From G963422445 sp963422445 (lineage in GTDB: Bacteria; Pseudomonadota; Alphaproteobacteria; Thalassobaculales; Thalassobaculaceae), in assembly GCA_963422445.2 (NCBI GenBank), contig OY729512.2, positions 4,402,001 through 4,466,000 on the forward strand: a stretch of 64,000 nucleotides of DNA, read 5' to 3'. A program made the translations under genes and the position numbers. How positions within the stretch are numbered: position 1 is the first letter of the stretch; each line of letters opens with the position of its first letter. This document shows, piece after piece, positions 1-8,731 of the stretch. The notes below the pieces were generated by a model. It was not told where the DNA came from and did no database searches. It saw nothing but the letters and a program-made list of their open reading frames with translations.

Positions 1-693
1 TCTACCATTGATTTGGGTTGGCCAATTCGGGAACTGCAAGGCTCGCTCTGGCATAGTCTTGTCATCGGCCTGTATGGAGAAGAATTCCGGAGGTTTCTTT
101 CGGACGAATATTGCGCCCGATCAAAGTCGGAAATAAGTCACTTTTTTCTGGCACCACGTCGCCCGATCCTTGAGAACGACATTAAAAAGCTGAATTTCAC
201 AATATCTCTGGCCCATACATGGGACGGAATCGCAAATGGGGAGTCCCGTATACCTGGATTGCAAGCCATCTCGAAGACACCAATAGGAGAGCAAATTCGT
301 TCGTTTTTCCTCGCATTGCGAACTGTTACCGAGGATACGGCGAATCGGTACCCGGATAACCATACCGCGTTGCACATCGACAGTATCAATCATGGTGTAC
401 GGATCGCGTCGAAAGTACGAGTGGCTGAGTTCAAGGAAGAGTGCCCATGGGTTGACCGGTTTCTGCAACCCTTGTACGGCATGAGCGTTCCCTGCAAATT
501 TGATGAGATCAAAGAGTGTTGGGACAAGGCCCGGGTTTTCGACTATCCGATCAAGAACATCGACCGGGATTCGGTGACATTGCCCCCGCGACAAACCAAA
601 CTGGGAGCCGAGGGCGCTCGCCGGGATCTTGAGGAATTGGGCGTACTCTTTCTCATGGGTGACGGCCTGATTAATATCCCCCAATCTCTTTAA
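1..693 (+). CDS. Hypothetical protein, 5' end outside window
   Basis: The reading frame is open from base 1 and ends at a stop at 693, so the window shows at least the last 230 codons of a longer gene. A TTG at 13 could act as a start, but the open frame upstream suggests truncation by the window edge. The translation has ordinary globular composition, no signal peptide, no evident membrane segment and no motif I recognise. The last 30 residues (GAEGARRDLEELGV region) could form a small winged-helix-like end, which is a guess. An overlapping minus-strand frame at 121-753 has a less protein-like composition and was discarded. No function is assigned. The next gene, at 811, is on the opposite strand and converges on this one. 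Confidence 0.5.
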   Translation, partial: STIDLGWPIRELQGSLWHSLVIGLYGEEFRRFLSDEYCARSKSEISHFFLAPRRPILENDIKKLNFTISLAHTWDGIANGESRIPGLQAISKTPIGEQIRSFFLALRTVTEDTANRYPDNHTALHIDSINHGVRIASKVRVAEFKEECPWVDRFLQPLYGMSVPCKFDEIKECWDKARVFDYPIKNIDRDSVTLPPRQTKLGAEGARRDLEELGVLFLMGDGLINIPQSL

Positions 694-810
694 AGAAGGG
701 CACGGAATCGGCAGAAAGGGTGGTGTAACAATGATCCGGTAAACACTTTTCAAGCCGCTGTGCCAGCAAGCGATAAAAATCCAGACGACATGACGACAAC
801 AGTCGACCGG

Positions 811-1818
811 TCAGGCCAAGGGCGATACCGCGTTCTCGTCCACCAGGTGACAGGCCACGGCACGACCGGGCTGTACATCACGAAGCGGCGGTGACACGGA
901 ATGGCATTGCGGTTGCACAACCGGGCAGCGCGAAGCGAAACGACAACCCGGCGGCGGATCGGACGGATCCGGCGGATCGCCCTGCATCAGAATGCGGCGG
1001 CCCTCCGCCTGGCGCGCCGGATCGACATTCGGCACAGCCGACAGCAAGATCGAAGTGTACGGATGCAACGGATTGCTGAACAGACTGATCCGGTCGGTCA
1101 ACTCCACAATCTGGCCCATATACATGACCGCGATCCGGTCGCACATGTGCTGAACCACGCCAAGATCGTGACTGATGAACAGATAGGTCAGACCCCGCTC
1201 GACCTGCAGACGCCGCAACAGATTCAGAACCTGAGCCTGAACCGCAACATCGAGAGCCGATACCGGTTCGTCGCAGATGACCAGATCCGGATCCGGCGCC
1301 ATGGCTCGGGCGATGCCGATCCTCTGACGCTGACCGCCCGAGAACTGGTGCGGGAACAAGTTCTGCTGCTCCCGGCGCAGACCGACTGCACCGAACAGAT
1401 CGTCAACCACCGTCTGCCGCTCCTGCGGCGTCATTCGCCGCATCGACAGAAGCGGCTCGGCAACAATCTCAGCCGCTCGCAAGCGTGGATTCAGGCTCGA
1501 ATACGGATCCTGAAAAATGAACTGAAATCGCCGCCGAGCCTCGCGTAATTGCGTTCGGTTCAATGTCAGCATGTCAGTGCCGTCAAGCCGGACCGAACCC
1601 GAATGAGCATTGACAAGGCGAGCGATGGCAAGCGCCGTCGTTGTCTTGCCGGATCCGGACTCACCGACAAGTGCCAGCGCCTCACCACGTTGCAAGCTGA
1701 ACGACACCCCATCGACGGCGGTGAGATACCGACGGCGCCGAAATGGAGCCCGCGCCTTCAATGCGAACTGCACCCGCAAGTCGGTAACCTCAAGTAGCGG
1801 CGGGTCAGCCTCTGTCAT
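811..1818 (-). CDS. dppF: Peptide/nickel ABC transporter ATP-binding protein (DppF/OppF-type)
   Basis: About 335 residues. This is the second ATPase of a Dpp/Opp importer; it hydrolyses ATP in the cytoplasm to drive uptake through the two permeases encoded upstream. Walker A is GESGSGKTT near residue 52, the ABC signature is FSGGQRQR, Walker B is VICDEPVSALD, and the family C-terminal domain carries the Cys cluster CRFASRCPVVQPQC. The longer open frame begins at 1914, but ATG 1818 fits: it gives MTEADPPLLEV and overlaps the stop of the preceding ATPase gene as ATGA, the same spacing seen elsewhere in this operon. It is the last gene of a five-gene minus-strand operon. The substrate (dipeptide, oligopeptide, nickel or other) cannot be read from the ATPase. 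Confidence 0.9.
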   Translation of the reverse strand: MTEADPPLLEVTDLRVQFALKARAPFRRRRYLTAVDGVSFSLQRGEALALVGESGSGKTTTALAIARLVNAHSGSVRLDGTDMLTLNRTQLREARRRFQFIFQDPYSSLNPRLRAAEIVAEPLLSMRRMTPQERQTVVDDLFGAVGLRREQQNLFPHQFSGGQRQRIGIARAMAPDPDLVICDEPVSALDVAVQAQVLNLLRRLQVERGLTYLFISHDLGVVQHMCDRIAVMYMGQIVELTDRISLFSNPLHPYTSILLSAVPNVDPARQAEGRRILMQGDPPDPSDPPPGCRFASRCPVVQPQCHSVSPPLRDVQPGRAVACHLVDENAVSPLA

Positions 1819-2810
1819 TCTGCCTCCACATGCCAGCACGCCGCGCGATGCGCCGACCCAACTGTCACATCGACCGGACGCCGGGCCAGACATGTCGCGT
1901 CGGCACGATCGCATCGGGTCGAAAACAGACAGCTGTCCGCGCCAAACGCGCTCAGCGGCGGCACGATACCCGGAATTTCGGCCAGTTCCCGCCGATCTTC
2001 CATCAGAGCATCGCTCAAATGCGGCACGCAGGCGATCAATCCCCGGGTATAGGGATGCCGGGGCGCGCTGATCACCTCGTCCACCGGCCCTTCCTCAACC
2101 TTGCGTCCAGCATACATTACCATCATCCGCTCGGCCATTTCGGCGACAACGCCCATGTCATGCGTGATCAGCAAGATGGCCGTACCGGTTTCCGCCTGCA
2201 AAACCTGCAACAGGTCGAAGATCTGGGCCTGCACCGTGACGTCAAGCGCCGTCGTCGGCTCGTCGGCAATGAGGATTTTGGGTTTGCAGGCCAGAGCCAT
2301 GGCGATCATCACCCGCTGACGCTGGCCGCCGGACATCTGATGCGGATACGCTGCAACCCGCTCGGATGGATCCGGAATTCCCACCGCATTCAGCAGCGCG
2401 ACCGCCTGAACGCCGGCCTGACGGCGCGTCAACCCCTGGTGACGCCGTAACACTTCGGAAATCTGCTCGCCAACGCTGTAAACCGGATTGAGCGACGTCA
2501 TCGGCTCCTGAAAAATCATCGAGATCTCGTTGCCGCGAATCGCCTGCATCCGGTCCTCACCGACCCTGACCAGGTCTTCGCCGGCAAACCGGATCTGCCC
2601 GGCCGCAACCCGCCCGGCCGGATGCGGCACCAACCCCATCAAGGCCAGAGCCGTCATCGATTTTCCGCACCCCGATTCACCGACCAACGATACGCTCTCG
2701 CCGGCGGAAAGACTGAAGGACAGGCCATCGATCACCGGAGCCGTACCTTGCCGGGTCGTCAGTTCCACCTTCAGATCCTCGACCTGCAACAGCGGCGGCG
2801 CACCCGTCAT
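1815..2810 (-). CDS. dppD: Peptide/nickel ABC transporter ATP-binding protein (DppD/OppD-type)
   Basis: About 331 residues; the first of two ATPases of the importer. Walker A is GESGCGKSM near residues 44-52, the Q-loop is IFQEPMTSLNP, the signature is MSGGQRQR, Walker B is ILIADEPTTALD, and the C-terminal oligopeptide-transporter domain has the Cys pattern CLFSTRCDRADATC. A longer open frame reaches 3704, but its first 298 codons read the permease gene in the wrong frame. ATG 2810 overlaps the permease stop as ATGA. Both ends are therefore coupled by 4-bp overlaps, as expected for subunits made in fixed ratio. Confidence 0.92.
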   Translation of the reverse strand: MTGAPPLLQVEDLKVELTTRQGTAPVIDGLSFSLSAGESVSLVGESGCGKSMTALALMGLVPHPAGRVAAGQIRFAGEDLVRVGEDRMQAIRGNEISMIFQEPMTSLNPVYSVGEQISEVLRRHQGLTRRQAGVQAVALLNAVGIPDPSERVAAYPHQMSGGQRQRVMIAMALACKPKILIADEPTTALDVTVQAQIFDLLQVLQAETGTAILLITHDMGVVAEMAERMMVMYAGRKVEEGPVDEVISAPRHPYTRGLIACVPHLSDALMEDRRELAEIPGIVPPLSAFGADSCLFSTRCDRADATCLARRPVDVTVGSAHRAACWHVEAE

Positions 2811-3697
2811 CGCTGCCTCAGTCTTGGGTTGAGCGCATCGTTCAATCCATCGCCAATCAGCGATACGGCCAGCACAGTGATGAAGATCGCCAGCCCTGGA
2901 ATGGTGACGGTGAAACTCGCGTCGAGAATATAAGGTCGGTTCGACCCGATGATCTGACCCCAGCTCATCACGTTCGGGTCCGAAAGTCCGAGAAAACTCA
3001 GGCCGGCCTCGAACAGGATGGCCGTGCCGACCATAAGCGCCGCCTGCACGATGATCGGCGGCAGCGCATTGGGCAGGATGACGGCGAAGATGAGCTTCGC
3101 ATTGCCGGCGCCGCCCGCCCGCGACGCCATGACATATTCGAGTTCGCGAATACGCAAGAATTCGGTGCGGGTAATGCGCGCAACCGCGGTCCAGCTGACC
3201 ACGCCGATTGCGATGGTCACGACTTCGAGCGACGCGCCAAACAGGGCCACGATCACCATCGAGAACAACAGGGTCGGCAGAACCTGAAAGAACTCCGTAA
3301 ATCTCATCAGGATCTCTTCGACCCAACCGCGGTAGAACCCCGCCAGCGCGCCGATGCTGATGCCGATGCAGACACTCATGAACGCCGCCGCCAGACCGAT
3401 GGCAAGCGACACCCGCGCACCGTGCAAAAGGCCTGCCAGCATGTCGCGGCCGAGATAGTCGGTCCCCAGCAGAAATCCGGCCGTGCCCGGCGGTGAAAAC
3501 GGCGCCCAGACCATTTCGAACGGATCGATCTGGTAGAGAGATGGGCCGAGAATGGTGGCCGCCACCACCAGAACAAGAACCACCAGCGCCGCCACCGCCG
3601 CGTGGTTTCGCAGAAACATCGTGGCAAACTCTGTAAACGGCCCACGCGCGGCCTCGACCGCCGGCTCGTCCGCTCCCCGGTGTTCGACAGCCGTCAC
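2807..3697 (-). CDS. dppC: Peptide/nickel ABC transporter permease (DppC-type)
   Basis: About 296 residues, inner-membrane permease. A first membrane segment (AAVAALVVLVLVVAATILG) is followed by the family's GTDYLGRDMLA motif and further helices. The EAA-loop region, EFLRIRELEYVMASRAGGAGN, contacts the ATPases. The start is taken as GTG 3697, which overlaps the stop of dppB (GTGA) and gives VTAVEHRGADEP ahead of the first helix; ATG at about 3619 is the alternative. The open frame extends to 4051 but that part is a shadow of dppB. Translational coupling with both neighbours supports one transporter complex. Confidence 0.88.
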   Translation of the reverse strand: MTAVEHRGADEPAVEAARGPFTEFATMFLRNHAAVAALVVLVLVVAATILGPSLYQIDPFEMVWAPFSPPGTAGFLLGTDYLGRDMLAGLLHGARVSLAIGLAAAFMSVCIGISIGALAGFYRGWVEEILMRFTEFFQVLPTLLFSMVIVALFGASLEVVTIAIGVVSWTAVARITRTEFLRIRELEYVMASRAGGAGNAKLIFAVILPNALPPIIVQAALMVGTAILFEAGLSFLGLSDPNVMSWGQIIGSNRPYILDASFTVTIPGLAIFITVLAVSLIGDGLNDALNPRLRQR

Positions 3698-4677
3698 CCT
3701 GCATCTCCCGTCCGGATCCGCGGATCGATCAGTCGCAGGACCAGATCGGTCAGCAAGTTGGCCACCACCACCACCAGCGCCGAAAAGAACAGAATCCCCA
3801 TGATCGTCGGCGTGTCCCGGGCAATGATCGATTGCAGGGCCAGGGTTCCAAGACCCGGCCAGGAGAAGACCGTCTCGACAAGAACCGCTCCCGAAACCAC
3901 GGCCGAAACCTGCAGTCCGGCAAGCGTGATCACCGGATTCATGGCATTCTTGAGCGCATGTTTGACGACAACCTCGCGCTCCGACAACCCCTTTGCCCTC
4001 GCGGTACGGATATAGTCGGAGCCCAGCACTTCCAGCATGCTGGCGCGGCATAACCGGCTGTACAAGGCGAGAAAGATCGATGCAAGCGTGATCATCGGTA
4101 GGAACAGGTGACGCCCGATATCAAGCGCCCGGATCCAGAAACCGCCCTCAACTGTCACATCGATCATCCCGGCGACCGGAAATAGCGGAATCAGCAGAGA
4201 AAAACTGATCAGCAGCATGATTCCGGTCCAGAATACCGGGGCCGAAAACCCGAACAGCGCCAGCAGGGTCACGAGATGGCTGACCAGTCCGTTCGGCCGG
4301 CGCGACGCAATGACGCCCAGCAGGACGCCAACCGCAAGAGCGAGACATTGCGCCGAAATAACCAGAAGCAGCGTCGCCGGAACCCGTTCGGCAAGCAGTG
4401 AGGTCACCGGGGTGTTGAAAAAGAACGAATAGCCGAGGTCGAAATGCAGCACGCCGTTCAGATAGAGCAGCAGTTGTTCCAACACCGGTCGGTCAAGACC
4501 GTAGGACCGGCGGATTTCCGCCATGACCTCGGGGTCAGCTCCGCCCATGTCGCCCGCGATCGTATCGGCGATATCGCCGGGCGCCAGATGCATGAGCACG
4601 AAGTTCAAAACCAGCACCGCGGTCAGCAATGCAAGCGCATAGCCGATCCTCTGCACGATCATCCACAGGATGCGCAT
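3694..4677 (-). CDS. dppB: Peptide/nickel ABC transporter permease (DppB-type)
   Basis: About 327 residues, inner-membrane permease that pairs with the DppC-type subunit. The N-terminal helix (MRILWMIVQRIGYALALLTAVLVL, split here only for description) and the following LAPGD motif are diagnostic of the DppB family. Later come several hydrophobic helices and the EAA-type loop DYIRTARAKGLSEREVVVKHALKNAMNP. Start chosen at ATG 4677, which puts the first helix at the N terminus as in the family; ATG 4725 would add 16 residues. Neither has a strong Shine-Dalgarno. It lies 76 bp after the binding-protein gene and is coupled downstream to dppC by a 4-bp overlap. Confidence 0.88.
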   Translation of the reverse strand: MRILWMIVQRIGYALALLTAVLVLNFVLMHLAPGDIADTIAGDMGGADPEVMAEIRRSYGLDRPVLEQLLLYLNGVLHFDLGYSFFFNTPVTSLLAERVPATLLLVISAQCLALAVGVLLGVIASRRPNGLVSHLVTLLALFGFSAPVFWTGIMLLISFSLLIPLFPVAGMIDVTVEGGFWIRALDIGRHLFLPMITLASIFLALYSRLCRASMLEVLGSDYIRTARAKGLSEREVVVKHALKNAMNPVITLAGLQVSAVVSGAVLVETVFSWPGLGTLALQSIIARDTPTIMGILFFSALVVVVANLLTDLVLRLIDPRIRTGDAG

Positions 4678-4753
4678 GGATGGAACCCGGATCCGGTGCA
4701 CGCCATATGCCGGGCCGCCCGTCATTCAAGGGCGAGCGGCCCGGCGAAAGGAC

Positions 4754-6331
4754 TCATTCCGTGAGATAGACCCGGTCAAGCGGCGAGCAGGTCGCCCAGA
4801 TGCCGCGCGGTGCGTTACCGACACGGTTCGAATGAACCGTATGATACGGCAAGGTGTAAGTCCAATAGATCGGCAGATCGCCGGCAACGATCTGCTGGAA
4901 CTTTGCATACAGCGCCTTGCGTTTGTCCGGATCGCGTTCGCGGCCGGCCAGATCGAGAATCCGGTCGACCTCGGCGTTCTCGTATTGCTGCGTGTTCGAC
5001 CAGATCACACCCTTCTTGATATTGCTCGAAAGATAGGTCCGGTGAACGCCGATCACAGGGTCGCCCCAATTGAACACGACATCCCACGTCACGTCGAAAT
5101 CGTGATTGGAGATGCGTTTCGCCCAGGTCGGGAAATCCGGAGTCGCCCGGATCGAAACGTCGATACCAATCTTCTTGAGTTGCGGTTTCAGATACTCTGC
5201 CGGCGCCTTGATCGCGGCCCAGCCATAATCGACGGTCAGCTTGAAGCGCATGCCGTCGGATCCGCGCACATAGCCACTGTCGTCCAGGATCTGGTTCGCC
5301 TTGTCGATATCGACATCATACGCTTCCACTGACGAATCGTGAAACGGACTGTCGGGGTGAATGCCGGTCAGGGCTGGACTCGAGGTCCCGAGAAAGATCG
5401 CGTTAACGATGAAATCACGGTCAACCGCATAGGCTATTGCCTGGCGCACCCGGACGTCGCTGACAGGCTCCCGCTTGGTATTGAAGGCCAGCCATGCAAT
5501 CGGACCGATGGCGCCATAGCCTTCTGCTGTGGCGGTGATGTCGGGATTCCTCTTGAGACGCGCGATATCGTGCGGATTGGCCTCGAACGCCGAAAGATGG
5601 ACTTCCCCGTTCTCGAGCGCGATGGTACGGGATGACCCGTCCTTGATGATGCGCATCACGATCCGGTCGAGATAAGGACGGCCTTCGATAAAGAAATCAT
5701 CGTTGCGCTCCAGTATGATATGCTGATCCCGCTTGAACTCCACGAACTTGAACGGGCCCGATCCAACGACATTCTCGGCGTTGCGCGGATGTTTCTTCGG
5801 ATCCTGTCCGTCTCCGTAGACATGCTCGGGAATGATCGGAAGCAACTGCGACGACATCGCGAGCAACAGGGCCGGATGGGGTTGCGAAAGCTTGAGCACG
5901 GCAACATGCGGATCGCTGGTGTCAACAGACGCAACCGGCGCGAACATGGTCTTGAAGGGATGATTCGCCTTCACCGTTTCAATCGAAAACGCGACATCCT
6001 TCGACGTGATCGGCATGCCGTCGTGGAATCTGGCATCCCGGACCAGATTCAGAGTCACGGTCAGACCGTCATCGGAGACCGACCAGCTTTCGGCCAGATA
6101 GGGTTGCGGCGTCCAGTTCTCGTCATAGCGCAGCGGCGCGGCAAACAATTGTGCGCCCGGCTGGCCGGTGGCGATGCCGGACTGAACTGCAGGATTCAGA
6201 TGCCGCGGCGTCCCCTGGATTGATTGGATCATGGTTCCGCCGCGCTTCGGCGTATCGGCTGCAACAGAGTTGGCAACGGCCATCACGGCCGCCAGGACCG
6301 CAAACGCGGACCATCTCAGCATCGATGTCAT
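4754..6331 (-). CDS. Extracellular solute-binding protein, family 5 (DppA/OppA-type)
   Basis: About 525 residues; the periplasmic receptor of the importer. A Sec signal peptide is visible at residues 1-25 (hydrophobic WSAFAVLAAVMAVANSVA, cleavage after AVA-A). The mature protein opens with TPKRGGTMI, typical of family 5, and contains YDENWTPQPYLAESWSVSDDG and LNLVRDARFHDGMP, the signature region of this family. ATG 6331 was preferred to the longer frame (6397) because AAAAGGAACT lies just upstream and the signal peptide then starts correctly. It is the first gene of the operon. Ligand specificity is unknown; the family binds di- and oligopeptides, nickel, heme or opines. Confidence 0.9.
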   Translation of the reverse strand: MTSMLRWSAFAVLAAVMAVANSVAADTPKRGGTMIQSIQGTPRHLNPAVQSGIATGQPGAQLFAAPLRYDENWTPQPYLAESWSVSDDGLTVTLNLVRDARFHDGMPITSKDVAFSIETVKANHPFKTMFAPVASVDTSDPHVAVLKLSQPHPALLLAMSSQLLPIIPEHVYGDGQDPKKHPRNAENVVGSGPFKFVEFKRDQHIILERNDDFFIEGRPYLDRIVMRIIKDGSSRTIALENGEVHLSAFEANPHDIARLKRNPDITATAEGYGAIGPIAWLAFNTKREPVSDVRVRQAIAYAVDRDFIVNAIFLGTSSPALTGIHPDSPFHDSSVEAYDVDIDKANQILDDSGYVRGSDGMRFKLTVDYGWAAIKAPAEYLKPQLKKIGIDVSIRATPDFPTWAKRISNHDFDVTWDVVFNWGDPVIGVHRTYLSSNIKKGVIWSNTQQYENAEVDRILDLAGRERDPDKRKALYAKFQQIVAGDLPIYWTYTLPYHTVHSNRVGNAPRGIWATCSPLDRVYLTE

Positions 6332-6482
6332 CGGTGAGTTCCTTTTCTCGCCATGGTCAGGCCGTGCCGAAAGACCGGCAAGGCCGCGTGTCCACACGCA
6401 ATATCGGACAGGTTAGCACGCCTGCGGCGATGGCGAAACAGGATCGTGTCGAGAGCCCGCCAGCCAGACCCGCAGACCACCG

Positions 6483-7169
6483 TCAGAACTCGGCGTCGAA
6501 AGCGTATCCGGCGCCGCGGATCGTCCGGATGGGATCGAATTCGCCCGGCCCATTGAGCGCCTGACGCAACCGCCGGACATGGACATCAACCGTACGTTCC
6601 TCAACGTAGACGTCATGGCCCCAGACGAGATCAAGCATCTGTGCCCGCGACAGAACCCGACCATCCCGCTCCATCAGAACCAGCAGCATCCGGTATTCGG
6701 TCGGCCCGAGATGGATCGACCGGCCGTTCCGTTCGACCCGGTGGCGTGCGAGGTCGATCATGACACCGCCGTGTTCGATCTTCTCGTCGAGCGTCAGCCT
6801 TCGCGTTCGGCGCAACAGCGCCCGGACCCGCTCGACGATTTCCGACGGGGAATAGGGTTTTACAACATAATCATCGGCGCCGCTCTGCAGACCGCGGATC
6901 CGGTCGCCTTCTTCACCACGGGCAGTGAGCATGATGATCGGCATATGCTTGCTGGCATCCTCGGCCCGCAATCGCCGGCACACCTCGATGCCGGAAACCT
7001 CCGGCAGCATCCAGTCGAGCAGGATCAGGTCGGGCATGACTTCGTCGACCCGCAGCAGCGCTTTTTCGCCGTTGTCGACGACTTCGACGCGAAACCCGGC
7101 CTTGCTCAGATTGTAGGTCAGGATCTCGACCTGGGCCGGTTCGTCTTCGACGACAAGGATCAACGGCAT
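6483..7169 (-). CDS. phoB: Phosphate regulon response regulator PhoB
   Basis: About 228 residues. Receiver domain (residues 1-120) with acidic residues E8/D9, phospho-acceptor D52 in LLDWMLPE, T near residue 81 (LTARGEE) and K in VKPYSP. An OmpR/PhoB winged-helix domain follows, with LGPTEYRMLLVLME and RTVDVHVRRLRQAL. It activates phosphate-starvation genes after phosphorylation by a PhoR-type kinase; none is seen in this window. ATG 7169 is used; a TTG at 7175 overlapping the phoU stop is the alternative. It is the last gene of a pstSCAB-phoU-phoB cluster, an arrangement known in alphaproteobacteria, and this context makes PhoB the clear choice among OmpR-type regulators. Confidence 0.93.
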   Translation of the reverse strand: MPLILVVEDEPAQVEILTYNLSKAGFRVEVVDNGEKALLRVDEVMPDLILLDWMLPEVSGIEVCRRLRAEDASKHMPIIMLTARGEEGDRIRGLQSGADDYVVKPYSPSEIVERVRALLRRTRRLTLDEKIEHGGVMIDLARHRVERNGRSIHLGPTEYRMLLVLMERDGRVLSRAQMLDLVWGHDVYVEERTVDVHVRRLRQALNGPGEFDPIRTIRGAGYAFDAEF

Positions 7170-7171
7170 CG

Positions 7172-7909
7172 TCAAGCGTCCGACTCCGATGCGTCTGTTT
7201 GCGGCTCGGCAACGGCAAAGCTGGTCATGTCGCCTTTCGGCCGGAGATCCCTCGGCAAACTTCCGGTCGCCGCGAAATGAACCTGCTCGGCAATGCCCGT
7301 AACATGATCACCGCTCCGTTCGATGTTCTTGGCCACAAACAGCAGATGGGTAGCCGTCGTGATCATCCGCGGATCTTCCATCATGTAAGTAAGCAACTCA
7401 CGAAACAGACTGTTGTAGATATGGTCAACATCCTGATCCCGTGCCCGCACATCGTCGGCGACCTGGGTGTCGCGCTGTATGTACCCATCCAGAACATTCT
7501 TGATCATTACCTGAACGAGACCCGCCATCCGGGTCACCGCCTGCGTCGCATCTGCCAACATCGGTGCTTTCGTCAAGGTCAAGGTGCGTTTGGCAATGTT
7601 TTTCGCGTAATCGCCAATCCGTTCGAGATAGGACGAGATCTTGAGAGCAGCGATGATGATCCGGAGATCGGCCGCCATCGGTTGCCGCAGTGCCAGCAGC
7701 CGTATCGTGAATTCGTGGATCTCGAGTTCCATTTCGTCAAGACGCTGATCACGCTCGACCACCTGTTGCGCGAGGTCCACATCGCGCCGGGTCAAGGCTT
7801 CCATGGCACAGGCCAACTGGACCTCGGTCAGCCCCCCCATCTCGGCCACCATGTTGTCGAGCCGGTCCAGCTCTTCATCATAGGCCTTGACGATATGTTC
7901 GGTTTCCAT
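7172..7909 (-). CDS. phoU: Phosphate signalling protein PhoU
   Basis: 245 residues, made of two PhoU three-helix-bundle repeats. Repeat motifs are visible as MVAEMGGLTEVQLACAM with ERDQRLDEMELEI, and ARDQDVDHIYNSLFRELLTYMMEDP with FVAKNIERSGDHVTGIAEQV. PhoU links the Pst transporter to PhoR-PhoB so that the regulon is off when phosphate is plentiful; it is cytoplasmic and binds metal through E/D-rich clusters. It begins 15 bp after pstB and its stop abuts phoB. The length matches the family. Confidence 0.95.
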   Translation of the reverse strand: METEHIVKAYDEELDRLDNMVAEMGGLTEVQLACAMEALTRRDVDLAQQVVERDQRLDEMELEIHEFTIRLLALRQPMAADLRIIIAALKISSYLERIGDYAKNIAKRTLTLTKAPMLADATQAVTRMAGLVQVMIKNVLDGYIQRDTQVADDVRARDQDVDHIYNSLFRELLTYMMEDPRMITTATHLLFVAKNIERSGDHVTGIAEQVHFAATGSLPRDLRPKGDMTSFAVAEPQTDASESDA

Positions 7910-7924
7910 CGGGATGCTCTCGCG

Positions 7925-8716
7925 TTATCCAATTCGGCCGGTAATATAGGCTTGCGTGCGTTCGTCGAACGGATTTGTAAAAATCTGCCCGGTCTCACCT
8001 TGCTCAACCAGCTCGCCGAGATGGAAAAACGCGGTTTTTTGCGATACCCGCGCGGCCTGCTGCATCGAATGCGTGACAATGACAATTGTGTAGCGTTGCC
8101 GCAAATCATCGATCAACTCCTCGACTCGCGCTGTTGCAATCGGGTCGAGCGCGGAGCACGGTTCGTCCATCAAGATGACCTCGGGTTCGACCGCGATCGC
8201 CCGCGCGATACAAAGCCGCTGCTGCTGGCCGCCTGACAAACCGGTACCAGGCTCGTCAAGACGGTCCCTGACCTCTTCCCACAGTCCCGCCCGCCGCAGG
8301 CTGGTCTCGACAATCTCGTCGAGTTCGGCACGGCTGTTGGTCAGACCATGAATCCGCGGCCCGTAGGCGACATTCTCATGGATCGATTTGGGAAACGGGT
8401 TGGGTTTCTGGAAGACCATGCCGACACGGGCACGCAGCTGGACGACATCGATATCGGGGTCGTAGATGTCCTGCCCGTCGAGAGCGATCACGCCGGCGAT
8501 CCGGCAGTTCCGGATGACATCGTTCATACGGTTCAGGCAACGCAGAAATGTGCTCTTGCCACAACCCGACGGTCCGATCAGAGCGGTTACGGTGTTGGTT
8601 GTAATGTCCATGGTCACGGCAAACAACGCCTGTTTGTCGGCATAGTGGACCTCGACATTTTCGGCCGTGATCTTTACCTCGGCATACTCGTGCCCGTTCT
8701 CGTTCAACATCGCCAT
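7925..8716 (-). CDS. pstB: Phosphate ABC transporter ATP-binding protein PstB
   Basis: 263 residues. Walker A is GPSGCGKSTFLRCLNRMND (the LNRMND tail is characteristic of PstB), with Q-loop MVFQKPNPFP, signature LSGGQQQRLCIARA and Walker B VILMDEPCSALDPIAT. It is the cytoplasmic ATPase for high-affinity phosphate uptake by PstCA. It sits 15 bp after pstA and 15 bp before phoU in one operon. Confidence 0.96.
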   Translation of the reverse strand: MAMLNENGHEYAEVKITAENVEVHYADKQALFAVTMDITTNTVTALIGPSGCGKSTFLRCLNRMNDVIRNCRIAGVIALDGQDIYDPDIDVVQLRARVGMVFQKPNPFPKSIHENVAYGPRIHGLTNSRAELDEIVETSLRRAGLWEEVRDRLDEPGTGLSGGQQQRLCIARAIAVEPEVILMDEPCSALDPIATARVEELIDDLRQRYTIVIVTHSMQQAARVSQKTAFFHLGELVEQGETGQIFTNPFDERTQAYITGRIG

Positions 8717-8731
8717 TGTTCCGGCTCTCCT